From Fidelibacterota bacterium (GTDB lineage: Bacteria; Fidelibacterota; Marinisomatia; Marinisomatales; SCKK01): DNA of 37,227 bases. The stretch is taken from assembly GCA_004124475.1 (NCBI GenBank), contig SCKK01000036.1, forward strand, positions 1-37,227. Direction: 5' to 3'. Made by a program: the position numbers and the translations under genes. The notes below the pieces were generated by a model that was not told where the DNA came from, made no database searches, and saw only the letters and a list, made by a program, of their open reading frames with translations. Shown here piece after piece: positions 25,468-36,089 of this stretch (position 1 is the stretch's first letter; the number at the start of each line of letters is the position of its first letter).

Positions 25468-26715
25468 ATGGATATTAACCAACTTCAAGGGTTGAAGATC
25501 AAGGAACTTGCTATACTCGCCAAGGAAATAGAAGTCCCTGGGTACTCGGGTCTTAAAAAACAGGATCTTATAATTAAGATACTTGAGGCCAGAGCAAAAA
25601 AGGATGGGATTCTACTTTCCAAGGGAGTCTTGGAAGTGATGCCGGAGGGGTACGGGTTTTTACGCTCACAAAGCTACAATTATCTTCCTGGACCCGATGA
25701 TATTTATATTTCACCTTCTCAAATCAAGCGGTTCGGTTTGAGAACCGGACATCAAGTCTCAGGTCATATTCGTCCACCAAAGGAAAATGAACGGTTTTTT
25801 GCTCTTTTAAAAGTAGAGACAGTCAATAATGTCCCACCAGATGATGTGAGAGATGCAATACTTTTTGATAACCTGAAACCCTTATATCCCAACGAGAAAA
25901 TCCACTTGGAGAACGGTCAAAAGGGATATTCCATGCGAATCATGGATTTGATGTGTCCTATAGGGAAAGGACAGCGCGGTCTAATCGTTGCACAGCCTAA
26001 AACGGGTAAAACAATTTTACTTCAGAAAATTGCCAATGCCATTACAACAAATCAACCTGAAATTAAACTCATTGTTTTACTAATAGCAGAACGTCCGGAA
26101 GAAGTAACAGACATGGAAAGAAGTGTAGAAGCAGAAGTTATCAGTTCCACATTTGATGAGCCTCCTGAAAGGCATGTTCAGGTTGCAAAAATGGTTTCTG
26201 AAAAAGCCAAACGAATAGTAGAATTTGGTACCGATGTTGTGATATTATTAGATAGTATTACCCGTTTAGCTCGAGCACATAATGCCATAGCACCTCACAG
26301 TGGAAGGGTTTTATCAGGGGGGATCGATGCCAATGCATTACATAAGCCAAGAAAGTTTTTCGGATCAGCCAGAAATACAGAAGAAGGGGGAAGTCTTACT
26401 ATTATTGCGACTGCTTTAATAGACACAGGTAGCCGCATGGATGATGTGATCTTCGAGGAATTCAAAGGTACCGGTAATATGGAACTGGTCCTGGATAGAA
26501 AACTTAGTGATAGAAGAATTTTTCCGTCCTTTGATCTCATTCGATCAGGTACAAGAAAAGAAGAACTTCTTTTAACAAAAAAAGAACTTGCAAGAATGTG
26601 GATTTTAAGAAAAATTCTTAACGAAATGACGCCAGTTGAAGCTATGGAATTTTTACTTGATCGAATGAAACGAACTCAAACCAATCAGGAATTTTTAGAT
26701 ACAATGAGTCACTAA
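25468..26715 (+). CDS. rho: Transcription termination factor Rho
   Basis: The protein has 415 aa, a standard Rho without large insertions. The N-terminal Rho_N helices (about 1-45) and RNA-binding cold-shock-like domain (about 50-120, [15 protein letters not shown]) are followed by the ATPase: Walker A AQPKTGKT (175-182), [16 protein letters not shown], Walker [17 protein letters not shown], and Q/R-loop [15 protein letters not shown]. It is a hexameric RNA-dependent helicase that releases RNA polymerase. The leader (25374-25467) contains a perfect 14-bp palindrome CTAAATTAATTTAG at 25375-25388. Rho leaders are often autoregulated, but nothing specific can be shown here. Confidence 0.97.
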   Translation: MDINQLQGLKIKELAILAKEIEVPGYSGLKKQDLIIKILEARAKKDGILLSKGVLEVMPEGYGFLRSQSYNYLPGPDDIYISPSQIKRFGLRTGHQVSGHIRPPKENERFFALLKVETVNNVPPDDVRDAILFDNLKPLYPNEKIHLENGQKGYSMRIMDLMCPIGKGQRGLIVAQPKTGKTILLQKIANAITTNQPEIKLIVLLIAERPEEVTDMERSVEAEVISSTFDEPPERHVQVAKMVSEKAKRIVEFGTDVVILLDSITRLARAHNAIAPHSGRVLSGGIDANALHKPRKFFGSARNTEEGGSLTIIATALIDTGSRMDDVIFEEFKGTGNMELVLDRKLSDRRIFPSFDLIRSGTRKEELLLTKKELARMWILRKILNEMTPVEAMEFLLDRMKRTQTNQEFLDTMSH

Positions 26716-26751
26716 TCTATTTTTAACAATGTAGTTGTTTTATATTTTTAT

Positions 26752-27627
26752 ATGACAAAAAATCAAAATTCAATTCCCACCATAGTTGCAAGGCTTGACA
26801 CAGACAAGCCTGTAAGGAAAACACCCTATCAAGTCAAAGGAGTAATCATACGTGATTTCCCTGATCACCCGATCGTTCCTTTTATTAATGGTGCATACCG
26901 GGATAATTTTCTTTATCCACGTATCCAGGTAAAAATACTAAATGAACAAATTAATTTTATCGGAATTAAAGAAGGGGTAAACCCGATTAAATCGTTAGTA
27001 AAAAAGCTAAAGATCATGAATTTTGGCAATATAACTTTTGAAGTTCTTGATCATAATATCGATCTGGCAACCAACCGATTTGCGCTTGCGTCTCATCTAA
27101 TCAGGTACCGTTTTCTGACACCCTGGGTTGCTCTCAATGAACCCAATCTCATGAAATATAAATACTTATATGGAGAAGAGCGGCTGAAATTCCTTACACG
27201 CCTTTTAAGCCAGAATATCGTCTTCCTTGCCAAAGAAATGGAATTGGAATTGCATTCAAAGGTTTTCTCCAAATTGAAACTTGATTCTCTTTACCCAAGA
27301 ATGGTCGATGATGGAAAAATGGGGGCGTTTTATGGCGATTTTCACATCAATTTTATTCTACCAAATTTTTTAGGTATTGGTAACGGAATTACCAAAGGAT
27401 ATGGAGTTGTTTTCAGCCAATTCAATCCTTCTGATTTTACCTTTGATGAATCGGAAGTGAAAGAAGACGCTGACAATGGTTCATTTGTGGAAAAATTGCC
27501 AGAAAATTGGGAGGAAGAAGGTCTTTCCGAGGATGATATTCCAAAGAGTCGACGTGAAAAAAATCAGGTTCATGAGCCTGATGAACCCAACTATAATACA
27601 TTGAAATATCACAGCCGTAAGTTGTAG
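26752..27627 (+). CDS. Orphan Cas6b-like RAMP-fold protein
   Basis: The protein has 291 aa. The middle and end of the folded part match the Cas6 pattern: PWVALNEPNLMKYKYLYGEE (124-143), then LLSQNIVFLAKEMEL (151-165), and the glycine-rich RAMP loop LPNFLGIGNGITKGYGVVF (203-221), which is diagnostic for Cas6-type RNA-binding ferredoxin folds. Cas6 enzymes cut CRISPR precursor RNA at repeats. No CRISPR array or other cas gene is found in the 37 kb, and the gene lies between rho and aminotransferase. The last 70 residues are a charged, acidic tail (DESEVKEDADN and EEEGLSEDD) not usual for Cas6. No catalytic residue was assigned, although H101 and several Lys exist. It may be a domesticated RNA-binding protein with a housekeeping job. 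It is 36 bases from rho and 23 from the next gene. Confidence 0.65.
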   Translation: MTKNQNSIPTIVARLDTDKPVRKTPYQVKGVIIRDFPDHPIVPFINGAYRDNFLYPRIQVKILNEQINFIGIKEGVNPIKSLVKKLKIMNFGNITFEVLDHNIDLATNRFALASHLIRYRFLTPWVALNEPNLMKYKYLYGEERLKFLTRLLSQNIVFLAKEMELELHSKVFSKLKLDSLYPRMVDDGKMGAFYGDFHINFILPNFLGIGNGITKGYGVVFSQFNPSDFTFDESEVKEDADNGSFVEKLPENWEEEGLSEDDIPKSRREKNQVHEPDEPNYNTLKYHSRKL

Positions 27628-27650
27628 TTACAAATCACCCTAAAACTTTT

Positions 27651-28835
27651 ATGATTTCTAATCGAGTTAGTCGGATTCAACCTTCCTTTACGCTTGAAAT
27701 GACCGCCCGTGCAGCAGATCTTCGCAATCAAGGCAAAAACGTCATCGATCTTGGTGTTGGGGAACCAGACTTCAACACTCCCAAACATATCCGCGAAGCT
27801 GCAAAAAAAGCGATGGATGATGGATTCACAAAGTATACTCCCGTATCCGGTATGTTAGAATTGAGACGGGCAATATGTGATAAACTGGAAAGGGATAATG
27901 GTCTAAAATTCTCTCCTGAACAAGTTATTGCTTCAAATGGAGCAAAGCACTCACTCAGTACCGCTTGCCAGGCGCTCTTTAATCCGGGTGATGAGGTCAT
28001 TATTTTTTCACCCTATTGGGTTTCTTTCCCTGAATTTGTCCGACTGGCAGATGCGGAACCTGTTATCATCCAGACAATGCAGGAAAGAAATTTTACGCCG
28101 GATTTTGACGAACTTGAATCGAAAATCACATCTAATATCAAAGGGGTCATTCTCAATTCACCTTCCAATCCAACCGGAGCTGTCTGGGATGATGAAACAA
28201 TAAAAAGAATTCTAAACTACGCCGCTGAAAATAATTGGGTGGTGATTTCAGATGAATGTTATGAACAGTTGGTTTATGACCAATCATTCACAAGCACAGA
28301 ATTCTTGAATGATGGCGATGTGCAAGTTTTAACGATACAAAGTTTGTCAAAAACCTATGCGATGACCGGATGGCGTATCGGGTATTGTGCCGGCGATGTG
28401 GAAATTATCAAAGCCATGGGAAAAATTCAGGGCCAAGCCACTTCCTGCCCCAACTCTATTGGTCAAAAGGCTGCAATTGAGGCATTGATGGGAGATCAGA
28501 GTACTGTAAAAAAGATATTGGAAATCTTTTCCCATCGCAGAAATAAAATGCTTGAAAGACTGAATAAAATTCCTGACGTAACTTGCACTTATCCTGGAGG
28601 AGCGTTTTATGCCTTCCCCGATGTGAGCTCTTATATTGGTCTTAGTGGGAATGGAAAAAAAATATCCTCTTCTTTCGATCTCAGTGATTATATTTTAGAT
28701 TGTGCCAGAACGGTAACCGTAGCTGGCAGCGGATTTGGTCGGGATGGCCATATCAGGTTATCCTATGCCACCAATGAAGAAACATTTTTAGAAGGGTTGG
28801 ATAGAATTGAAACAGTTTTAAATAAATTATCATGA
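27651..28835 (+). CDS. PLP-dependent aminotransferase, class I (aspartate aminotransferase type)
   Basis: The protein has 394 aa, the usual size of subgroup I-gamma enzymes. The PLP lysine is Lys234 in QSLSKTYAMTGWRIGYC. Other family marks are GVGEPDFNTPKHI near the N-terminus, LNSPSNPTGAVW, SDECYEQLVYD, and GFGRDGHIRLSYA at the C-terminus. It transfers amino groups between aspartate (or a related amino acid) and 2-oxoglutarate in the cytoplasm; some members also use prephenate. The adjacent rpmE starts 13 bases later. Confidence 0.93.
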   Translation: MISNRVSRIQPSFTLEMTARAADLRNQGKNVIDLGVGEPDFNTPKHIREAAKKAMDDGFTKYTPVSGMLELRRAICDKLERDNGLKFSPEQVIASNGAKHSLSTACQALFNPGDEVIIFSPYWVSFPEFVRLADAEPVIIQTMQERNFTPDFDELESKITSNIKGVILNSPSNPTGAVWDDETIKRILNYAAENNWVVISDECYEQLVYDQSFTSTEFLNDGDVQVLTIQSLSKTYAMTGWRIGYCAGDVEIIKAMGKIQGQATSCPNSIGQKAAIEALMGDQSTVKKILEIFSHRRNKMLERLNKIPDVTCTYPGGAFYAFPDVSSYIGLSGNGKKISSSFDLSDYILDCARTVTVAGSGFGRDGHIRLSYATNEETFLEGLDRIETVLNKLS

Positions 28836-28847
28836 AAAAGGGACAAA

Positions 28848-29081
28848 ATGAAAAAAGATATACATCCGGAATATAAGCTCGGTACCGTAATCTGTGCTTG
28901 TGGAAATACTTTTCAGGTGCGAAGCATTGTCGGAGATATGCGAGTAGAAATCTGTTCAGCGTGTCACCCGTTTTTCACAGGGAAACAGAAATTAGTCGAT
29001 ACAGCTGGCCGTATTGAAAAATTCAGAAGAAAGTACAGCCTACAAACCGAAGAAAAACAGACCGTAGAATCTGGCGGATAA
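28848..29081 (+). CDS. rpmE: 50S ribosomal protein L31
   Basis: The protein has 77 aa. It begins [20 protein letters not shown] and contains [20 protein letters not shown], the L31 signature. The CxC plus CxxC arrangement makes it the zinc-binding (C+) form, which in many bacteria is exchanged for a C- paralogue under zinc limitation. AAAGGGA lies upstream of the ATG. A strong stem-loop follows at 29091. The C-terminal extension (about 66-77) is slightly longer than in Escherichia coli. Confidence 0.97.
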   Translation: MKKDIHPEYKLGTVICACGNTFQVRSIVGDMRVEICSACHPFFTGKQKLVDTAGRIEKFRRKYSLQTEEKQTVESGG

Positions 29082-29090
29082 CTATAACTA

Positions 29091-29143
29091 AATAACGGTT
29101 TCCACCTTCCAATATTTAACTGGGGGAAGCCGTTATTATTTTG
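29091..29143 (+). terminator. Probable intrinsic terminator after rpmE
   Basis: AATAACGGTTTCC (29091-29103) pairs with GGAAGCCGTTATT (29125-29137), with further CC/GG pairing inside, around an AT-rich loop. ATTTTG follows directly. The T-run is short, so termination may be partial. It would separate rpmE from prfA. Confidence 0.7.
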
Positions 29144-29159
29144 TCCGAAATCATTAGAT

Positions 29160-30224
29160 ATGCGAAATAAAATCGAAAATATAATCGAAAAGTATGATGC
29201 TTTAACCATACAACTTGGAGAGCTATCATTAATCGGTGATCATAAAACCTATGGTGAATTGGCAAAACAACATCATAACATGGAACCCATGGTACATAAA
29301 GGACGGGAATACCTGGAATTATTGAATCACATCGATGATGATAAAACCATTTTAGAAGGGGACGACGAAGAGCTAAAATCCATTGCCAAGGAAGAACTGG
29401 AAGAGCTGCTCAGTAGACAGGAACAGTTGGAAGAAGAACTTAAAATCCTGCTCATACCGAAAGATCCTCGGGATGATAAAAGTACGATTGTGGAGATCAG
29501 AGGTGGCACAGGAGGTGAAGAAGCAGCTATCTTTGCTGCAGATCTTTATAGAATGTATACCAAGTATGCAGAACGCAAGAAATGGTCTATTGAAGTTCTG
29601 TCAAGCAATGAAACAGGAAGTGGAGGACTTAAGGAAATCATTTTTTCTTTAAATGGGAAAGGCGCCTACGGGGCAATGAAATTTGAGGGGGGGGTACACC
29701 GAGTTCAAAGAGTTCCCGTTACAGAAACGAGTGGCAGAATTCATACCTCTGCTGCAACTGTGGCTGTTCTACCCGAAGCCGACGAAATCGATATTGAAAT
29801 AGAACCCTCCGATTTGAGGATTGATACATATCGAGCGCAAGGCGCTGGTGGTCAACATGTAAATAAAACCGAATCCGCCGTGAGAATTACTCACATTCCA
29901 ACAGGAGTTGTAGTCATCTGCCAGGATGAAAAATCCCAGCATAAAAATAAAGCCGCCGCAATGAAGGTCCTACGTTCACGCCTTTTGGCTCTTGAAGAAG
30001 AAAAACAGCGTTCTGAAATTGACAAGGCACGCAAATCCATGGTATCCACCGGAGACAGAAGCGCCAAAATCCGCACGTATAATTTCCCCCAAGGTCGAGT
30101 CACTGATCATCGAATAGAACTAACCCTTTATAAACTTCAAAGTATCATGGATGGTGATATCGAGGAATTGATTGAGCAACTCCGTATTGCGGATCAATTG
30201 AATCGTTTAAACGAAGAAATGTAG
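29160..30224 (+). CDS. prfA: Peptide chain release factor 1
   Basis: The protein has 354 aa, the usual RF1 length. The peptidyl-hydrolase motif is GGQ at 230-232 in [15 protein letters not shown], and the codon-recognition region is [20 protein letters not shown] (about 183-202). RF1 reads UAA and UAG. The N-terminal 100 residues are a helical domain as expected. The gene itself ends with TAG, an RF1-only codon, and the stop lies within a perfect inverted repeat shared with the prmC start. Confidence 0.97.
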   Translation: MRNKIENIIEKYDALTIQLGELSLIGDHKTYGELAKQHHNMEPMVHKGREYLELLNHIDDDKTILEGDDEELKSIAKEELEELLSRQEQLEEELKILLIPKDPRDDKSTIVEIRGGTGGEEAAIFAADLYRMYTKYAERKKWSIEVLSSNETGSGGLKEIIFSLNGKGAYGAMKFEGGVHRVQRVPVTETSGRIHTSAATVAVLPEADEIDIEIEPSDLRIDTYRAQGAGGQHVNKTESAVRITHIPTGVVVICQDEKSQHKNKAAAMKVLRSRLLALEEEKQRSEIDKARKSMVSTGDRSAKIRTYNFPQGRVTDHRIELTLYKLQSIMDGDIEELIEQLRIADQLNRLNEEM

Positions 30225-30247
30225 AACAAGATGGCATCTTGTTCTAC
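30221..30247 (+). promoter_or_regulatory. Perfect 13-bp inverted repeat across the prfA stop and prmC start
   Basis: GTAGAACAAGATG (30221-30233) and CATCTTGTTCTAC (30235-30247) are exact reverse complements with one base between them. In mRNA this would form a stable hairpin holding both the TAG stop of prfA (30222-30224) and the presumed ATG of prmC (30231-30233). There is no T-run, so a terminator is unlikely. Translational coupling of the two genes is an inference. Confidence 0.6.
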
Positions 30248-31127
30248 AAAAGCCTCTTTAAAACAAAAAAAACAGCACTGGCGAATTATCGAAATCCTCA
30301 AATGGGGGGAAGAATATTTCGCCTCGAAAGGATTCGAGTCTCCCAAAAGAGAAATTGAGTGGCTCTTGGTAGACCTTTTATCCCTGCCCAGAATAGACCT
30401 CTATTTACAATTTGATCAACTTATCAATAGTACAGACCTCAGCAAGCTTAAATCATGGATCAAAAGGCGATTGAATCACGAACCCCTCCAATACATCACA
30501 GGTAAGACAGAATTTTATGGCTTACCCATTGAGGTCAATTCCCATGTACTTATCCCAAGACCTGAGACAGAGCGGCTGGTGGAAATTGCTCTGAAGTTGG
30601 CTGAGGATATTGACGCCAAGGAAATAGTGGACGTTGGGACGGGAAGTGGATGTATTGCCATTGCCTTAGCCGCGAATCTGAAACATGTCAAAATCCTTGC
30701 CACAGATAACAGCGAACGGGCATTACAGGTTGTACAAAGAAATGCCGAACAGAATGACGTGGCAAAAAATATTCAATTTGCTAAGTTGGACATCCTAACA
30801 GAGGATTTGGAAGGACCATTCGACATATTAGTAAGCAACCCCCCATATGTGCGAAAAGATGAGATTCCAACACTTATGCCGGAGATTCGAGATTATGAAC
30901 CAATCGGTGCTTTGACAGACGGCGCTGACGGGTTAGACTTCTACCGTCGATTTGCTGTAATTGCAAGAAAGTGTGTGCGGGAAGGGGGATTCCTCGTGTT
31001 GGAGGTTGGATTAAACCCTCATCCCCAACAGGTAAAGGAAATTTTCGAGGAGGGTAGTTTCGAAGCAATTGAATTTTTTAAAGATTATAATGGGGATGAT
31101 AGAGTGATCACCATCAGTGTCCAATAA
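30231..31127 (+). CDS. prmC: Release factor glutamine methyltransferase
   Basis: The protein has 298 aa. The N-terminal helical domain has the PrmC look (IIEILKWGEEYFASKGFESP). The SAM motif is VDVGTGSGCIAIALA, and the catalytic NPPY is at 203-206 in VSNPPYVRKDEIP. It methylates the glutamine of the GGQ motif in RF1 and RF2, in the cytoplasm, and follows its substrate gene prfA by 6 bases as in many bacteria. The first 16 residues (MASCSTKASLKQKKQH) are not family-like, so the true start could be a later non-ATG codon. Translation from the ATG would begin inside the inverted repeat. Confidence 0.94.
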   Translation: MASCSTKASLKQKKQHWRIIEILKWGEEYFASKGFESPKREIEWLLVDLLSLPRIDLYLQFDQLINSTDLSKLKSWIKRRLNHEPLQYITGKTEFYGLPIEVNSHVLIPRPETERLVEIALKLAEDIDAKEIVDVGTGSGCIAIALAANLKHVKILATDNSERALQVVQRNAEQNDVAKNIQFAKLDILTEDLEGPFDILVSNPPYVRKDEIPTLMPEIRDYEPIGALTDGADGLDFYRRFAVIARKCVREGGFLVLEVGLNPHPQQVKEIFEEGSFEAIEFFKDYNGDDRVITISVQ

Positions 31128-31212
31128 AGATACCATGATCCCACTGTAAGATTATTTTCTAAAAGAAGTACCTTGAAGGTTCCTATGCACCTTTTCAGGA
31201 TATATACGACTT

Positions 31213-34200
31213 CTATCGAATTAAAAGCAATTTCTTCGCAGCGGTAAAGTCCCCTGAGCTGATTGTGTAGATGTACACTCCGGAAGGTACATTCTTCCCT
31301 TGTTCGTCCTTTCCGTTCCACAACACAGTCCTTTTGCCTGCTTCTTGATATCCATTGAGGAGTGTGGCTACTTCTCTGCCCAACAGGTCAACGATGGTGA
31401 GAACAACGAATGCATCCTCAGGAAGGGAGTAGGTGATGGTAGTTGCAGGATTAAACGGATTCGGGTAATTATTATGAAGAGCATAGCGGTCCGGAAAGCT
31501 GACATCAGCAGTCTCAGGTTCAATGACAGGTTTATTCAATGACCAACTTACTTTCTCGCCCATTGCTTCGCGTGCCATATAGGTCAATTCATCATCAGGA
31601 TATTTTTCCCTTAATAAGACCATATATCTTGATGCTTCCTCAATATCATTCAAATCATTCAGACAAGCCAATACCAAATAATAAAGCGCTGTTTTCTCTA
31701 CATAGGTATCCGAAAATCTGTACATTATCGTTTCAATAGTATTCAAAGAGCTATTGATATCCTTATTGTTGAGAGATGTGTTCAATAATAATAAATACAA
31801 AATCCGATGAATATTTTCATCAATTTTAGAATTATTCAACAATCCGTTCAAATAGTCGGCCAATCCGTCTTTTCCTGTCTCACGATAGAGGTGATAGATT
31901 TTAACCAGGGCGCGATTTGCATAATTGTCGTCGGAGAATTTGCTAACAAGCATTTGATATACGTCAATGGCTTCTTCAAGTTTGTCATTTATAAACAGAT
32001 AATATCCCCAAAGCCAGAGATAGGAGAGACTGTTAATATCGGGATTATTGGGATCAAAACCAGCCCACCTGTCTTCATTTTCCCATCCGGAATTGTCTTC
32101 AGTTATAACAACTATCTTACCTAAAGATGAACCGCCGCCGGGATCACTCCCAAGTGCGTACGAATAATTAATTGAGGAACCGTAGCTGGCCAATCTAACC
32201 GGCGATGTCCCCCACCAATTATACTCTGCTTCAATATCTGTGTAAAAGTAAGCTGTTGCATCTCTGACAGAATTATCACAAATACTGTTATATCCGCCAA
32301 TCCTGTCACCCGGGTAGTAACCGTGACTTCCCAGAAAGGGCTGTGAATAATACTGGGCATATATCCCGTAGGAGTTTTCAGTAATAACATTATTTCCTTT
32401 ACCAGCTGTCCCGGTTGGTCCAAATTTCGGACTGGATCCAGATACAAAATAAGCTCCAAAAGAATTTTTATCAAAAGTATTGTCATAAAAAATAGGCGCC
32501 CCTCCGGAGAATGAAACGCCGCTTGAACTATTATCCCGAAACAAATTATCTGTAATATTAGGGCTTGAGGAAATCCCTTTAATACCGGTAGAATTATTTG
32601 TAACTGAGTTTGTTTCAATATTAACCGGCGAGGAATAATATAAATAGATGCCATAATTACAGTTAGTTATTGTATTGTTTTGAATCTTCGGCTTAGCCCG
32701 ATTACAGTAGATGCCATATGTAGCATATTCAATATTCGCATACTTGATAATACAATTGGCATCCACACTTGAATTTTCAAACCTGATTCCATACCAACTG
32801 CCGGATGAACCGGATCGGGTGAATGTTATGTTATTACTGGCAGTACCTTCAGCTATTAATGTCCCATAAATTCGCAGTTTTTTACCATTATTGAATTTTA
32901 CAAGCGTACCGGGTTCAATCGTTAACGTAACTCCATTTGCTATTGTTACATCTCCTGAAACATAAATATTATCAGTCCATACTTCATTTGCATTTATTGT
33001 GCCAGATTTTAGCAGATTGAGTGCTTCATAAGCATTTATTCTACCGTAGCCAAGATACTCATTCCAACCATTTGCGTTATAGGGATGATTAATATCGTCA
33101 ATTTTATCTGCTGAAGAGGTAATAATATCGGTAATATCCATAACACTACCGGAATATTCAGATAAGATTAATCCCGCTAGTGCGGAAACTAATGGGGCAG
33201 AGAATGATGTTCCATCTTTACTAGTATAACCTCCGTCTGTATGTGTTACTAATATATCTACTCCTGGTGCAGATATATCTATAAAATCACCATAGTTCCA
33301 GTCTTCGTTGAATATTTCTTGACCGCCATCTAGCATCGTCCCACTCACAGCGATTACATCATTATATTGCGCCGGATATGACTCAAAAGGGAAACTCATT
33401 GGATTACAGTCTTCCTCGTCAGGACCTGTTTTATGTATCTTTCCATTACCACCTGCAGCTATACAAATCACTCCCATCGCAATAGCGTCCTCAATAGCAT
33501 CCTCTACTTCTGGATAACTCTCTGGGATAACATGCGGGCGAATAGCCCACCATTCAGGATAATCACAACCAGGTAGTTCTAAATAATCACCGATAGTTGC
33601 TAATCTAAATGTCCCCCAATTCATATTTATCACATCACACTCTTCACTTGCGTCTCCTATTTTTTCTACCAGTGAAATATATTCATTCTCAACATCATCA
33701 TAATTACCATCTGGGACACCATATGTACGAAGACTAAGATCCCATCCTCTAAGCTGGCAATTCCTATTCCATCGTTATCAGTATCTGCTCCAGCCACACC
33801 TGATACCCATGTACCATGTTCTCCTTCAATTTCATCTCCGCCAATAATTTTACCCACTAAATCCTCGTGATCTTGCATAGTTCCTTCATCCACAATTCCA
33901 ACAACTATATTAGCATTCCCTATAGTAATATCCCATGCAGATGATGCCTCAATGGCAGACAGATTCCATTGATCTGGGTAAAACTCATCATTTGGTGTCT
34001 CATACAACACAATAGATATAGGTTCATGTGCATATTCTACTACATCCAAGTTCTTAAACATTGAAATAGTGGACACTAAGGGTACTGGGTTAGAAAATTT
34101 TAATGTAAATAATTGAGAAAAATCATGTATATATATCTCTTCTCCAGTCCTTCTGTTGAATCGTCTTAAATCTCCTGGTGAAGCATCTTTAACTTGTTTA

Positions 34201-34511
34201 ATAATTATAATCTCACCAAACTGAGACTCTATATCATTTAATAAACCCCTAACATTTTCATAATTTTGTTCTACATTGATAATTTGTGCAGCTCGATGAC
34301 CACTCGGCACCTCAATCACATTTTGATTAAATTTTACAACAATACTATTTGTGTATAAAACGCTGTCGGCACTATTATAGTAAAATCGACCACTAGAAAA
34401 CACATTCTCATTTACTACCTCTACTAACTGAGAAAAAGCGCTTCCTAACAATAATAGATGAAGCATGATTCCGCTTAATATATATATCAAAGACCTATGT
34501 ATTATCATCAT
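31213..34511 (-). pseudogene. Frameshifted gene: S8 subtilase + parallel beta-helix + TPR-like + T9SS sorting domain
   Basis: Two minus-strand frames form one gene of about 1100 codons. The first (34511 to about 33750) has a signal peptide (MMIIHRSLIYILSGIMLHLL...), an inhibitor-like propeptide, and the subtilase Asp208 (GIVDEG) and His232 (GEHGTWVSGVAG). It runs out of frame at IASLEDG. The other frame carries on as LRGWDLSLRTYGVPDGNYDD, then MNWGTF and the catalytic Ser of GTSFSAPLVSALAG (codon at 33205-33207). Restoring one base near 33750-33757 (GCCAGCTTAG to GCCAGCCTTAG) joins them. Downstream are right-handed beta-helix repeats (about 33000-32150, with AEYNWWGTSP), a TPR-like helical region and a T9SS tail with NNYPNPFNPATTI, ending AAKKLLLIR. 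All three catalytic residues are intact, so the break may be recent or a sequencing error. It would otherwise encode an exported, surface-associated protease. Confidence 0.85.
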
Positions 34512-34532
34512 TAGCCTCCTTCAATTATTTAT

Positions 34533-36026
34533 TCAATTCAGTAAAACCATTTTTTTAGTTATCTTTTGATTATGTATCTCTAATCGATAAAAGTAAATCC
34601 CACTAGCTACATTGCTGGCGTCCCATCGGACTTTATGTAATCCTAGGGACTTGATTTCATTTATCAAAACATCGATCTCTCTTCCAAGCAGATCGTAAAT
34701 AGTTAGAACCACCTGTGTATGTTCCGGGAGATAAAACTGGATGGTCGTGATGGGATTAAAAGGGTTTGGGAAATTTTGAGTAAGTGAAAAATCATCCAAA
34801 AAATTATCTCTTTCATTGTCTATTTCCACCGGTGGATTATTAAAATCTATAATACTCACCTTTATCGATGATTCGGGAGTAGTCCAGGATGTATAAATAT
34901 TACCATTCCAAATATCCACGGTGGGGACACTATAGTTGATTCCCCCTCCTTCACTTAACCGGGCAACGATAAAATTATTACCCAATAGGTTGATGTCACT
35001 ACCAAATCGTTGAGCGGCTACCAGAGAGGTGTTCGTAGCAGTATCAATCCCCTCCCAAACTATGACTCCCCAATCAGCTTCATCAATTGCAAGCTCGACA
35101 GTCGCTGCACCTAATGCTGGATAATCATTTATTGCAGCGCTTGACCCAACAAATGATCCATCCGGATTTATCACTCTCAAGTATACATTCCAATGTGAAT
35201 TATTTATTTCAGCAGTATAGCAGACAATCGCTTGACCGTTTGAATTGACGATAACATCGTGTCCCCAAGAGTAAGTCATATCGGGAATTTCACTAACCAG
35301 ATGACTGGAATCCATCGGGGTTCCGTCGTTAGTGAATAACCTGTAATAAACCTTTGGAATTTCAGTCCGGTCGTCTATCCATGTAATAACAAATGTAGAA
35401 TCCGATCGATTACTTCCCAGTCTTGGGTTTCCAGGTGGATATTGATAAGTGGCAATATTTTCACTAAGTAATAAATCATTTCCGTCAAAATTGAGATTAC
35501 TATCTATTAATTGACCATAAATACCATCATATTCCGGTCCATCCGCTTCCCATGCTACAATCGCTGTGGTGTCAGAAATATATGATACTCATGGTACCCA
35601 GCGGTAATAATCAAAATCCGGATCATTATACTGAATAACTTCGCCTAATGTTTCTCCATTGAGATTCAGGAATCGACCGCGTATATAAGAATTAAAAGTA
35701 AATGACCCCCGCTCCCATGCAAATATCAGGTTTGATGACCCACAATCGAAATGATGAGAAAAAACATTGGCAGAATTTGATATTTTATAGGGTGGGATTA
35801 TTTCGTTACCCGCAGTGTCAAAAATACAATAATAAATCCCATGAAAATTGCTGCCGCCGCTGTGTTTAATCCATGAACAATGGAGATTTCCATTATTGTC
35901 AAATTGTATAATTGAAAATACAGCCGAATCAGCAAGCGTAAAGCTTTCCGGTTGCTGGGCAAATATTATAACAATTGAAGCACAACAGAATAAATGTAGA
36001 AAGACTATTTTTTTATAACATCTCAT
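34533..36026 (-). pseudogene. Exported T9SS-tail protein interrupted by an in-frame TGA
   Basis: A single minus-strand frame runs from an ATG at 36026 to 34533, broken only by TGA at 35589-35591. The first part starts with a signal peptide (MRCYKKIVFLHLFCCASIVI, then IFAQQ), then strand-like repeats such as GIYYCIFDTAGNEI. After the stop the frame carries on cleanly (VSYISDTTAIVAWEADGPEY, then GIYGQLIDSNLNFDGNDLLL) and ends with a T9SS sorting domain (TQNFPNPFNPITTIQFYLP and ITKKMVLLN). The repeats (about 45-60 residues with W and D) suggest a propeller-like secreted protein of unknown activity. The stop falls after RWVP, where a Trp codon (TGG) is one change away. TGA is an ordinary stop elsewhere in the window, for example at the end of murI. 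Confidence 0.75.
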
Positions 36027-36089
36027 AAATATTGTTACAACCTTATAATGAAGTTTACCATATTTTGAAATAATTCTCAATAGGGAAGT

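Noticed and set aside
26752-27627. A CRISPR-Cas locus around the Cas6-like gene
   Set aside because: No regularly spaced repeats and no other cas gene are present in the window.
35589-35591. Reassignment of TGA to an amino acid in this organism
   Set aside because: Other genes, such as murI, terminate at TGA, and only one gene has an internal TGA.
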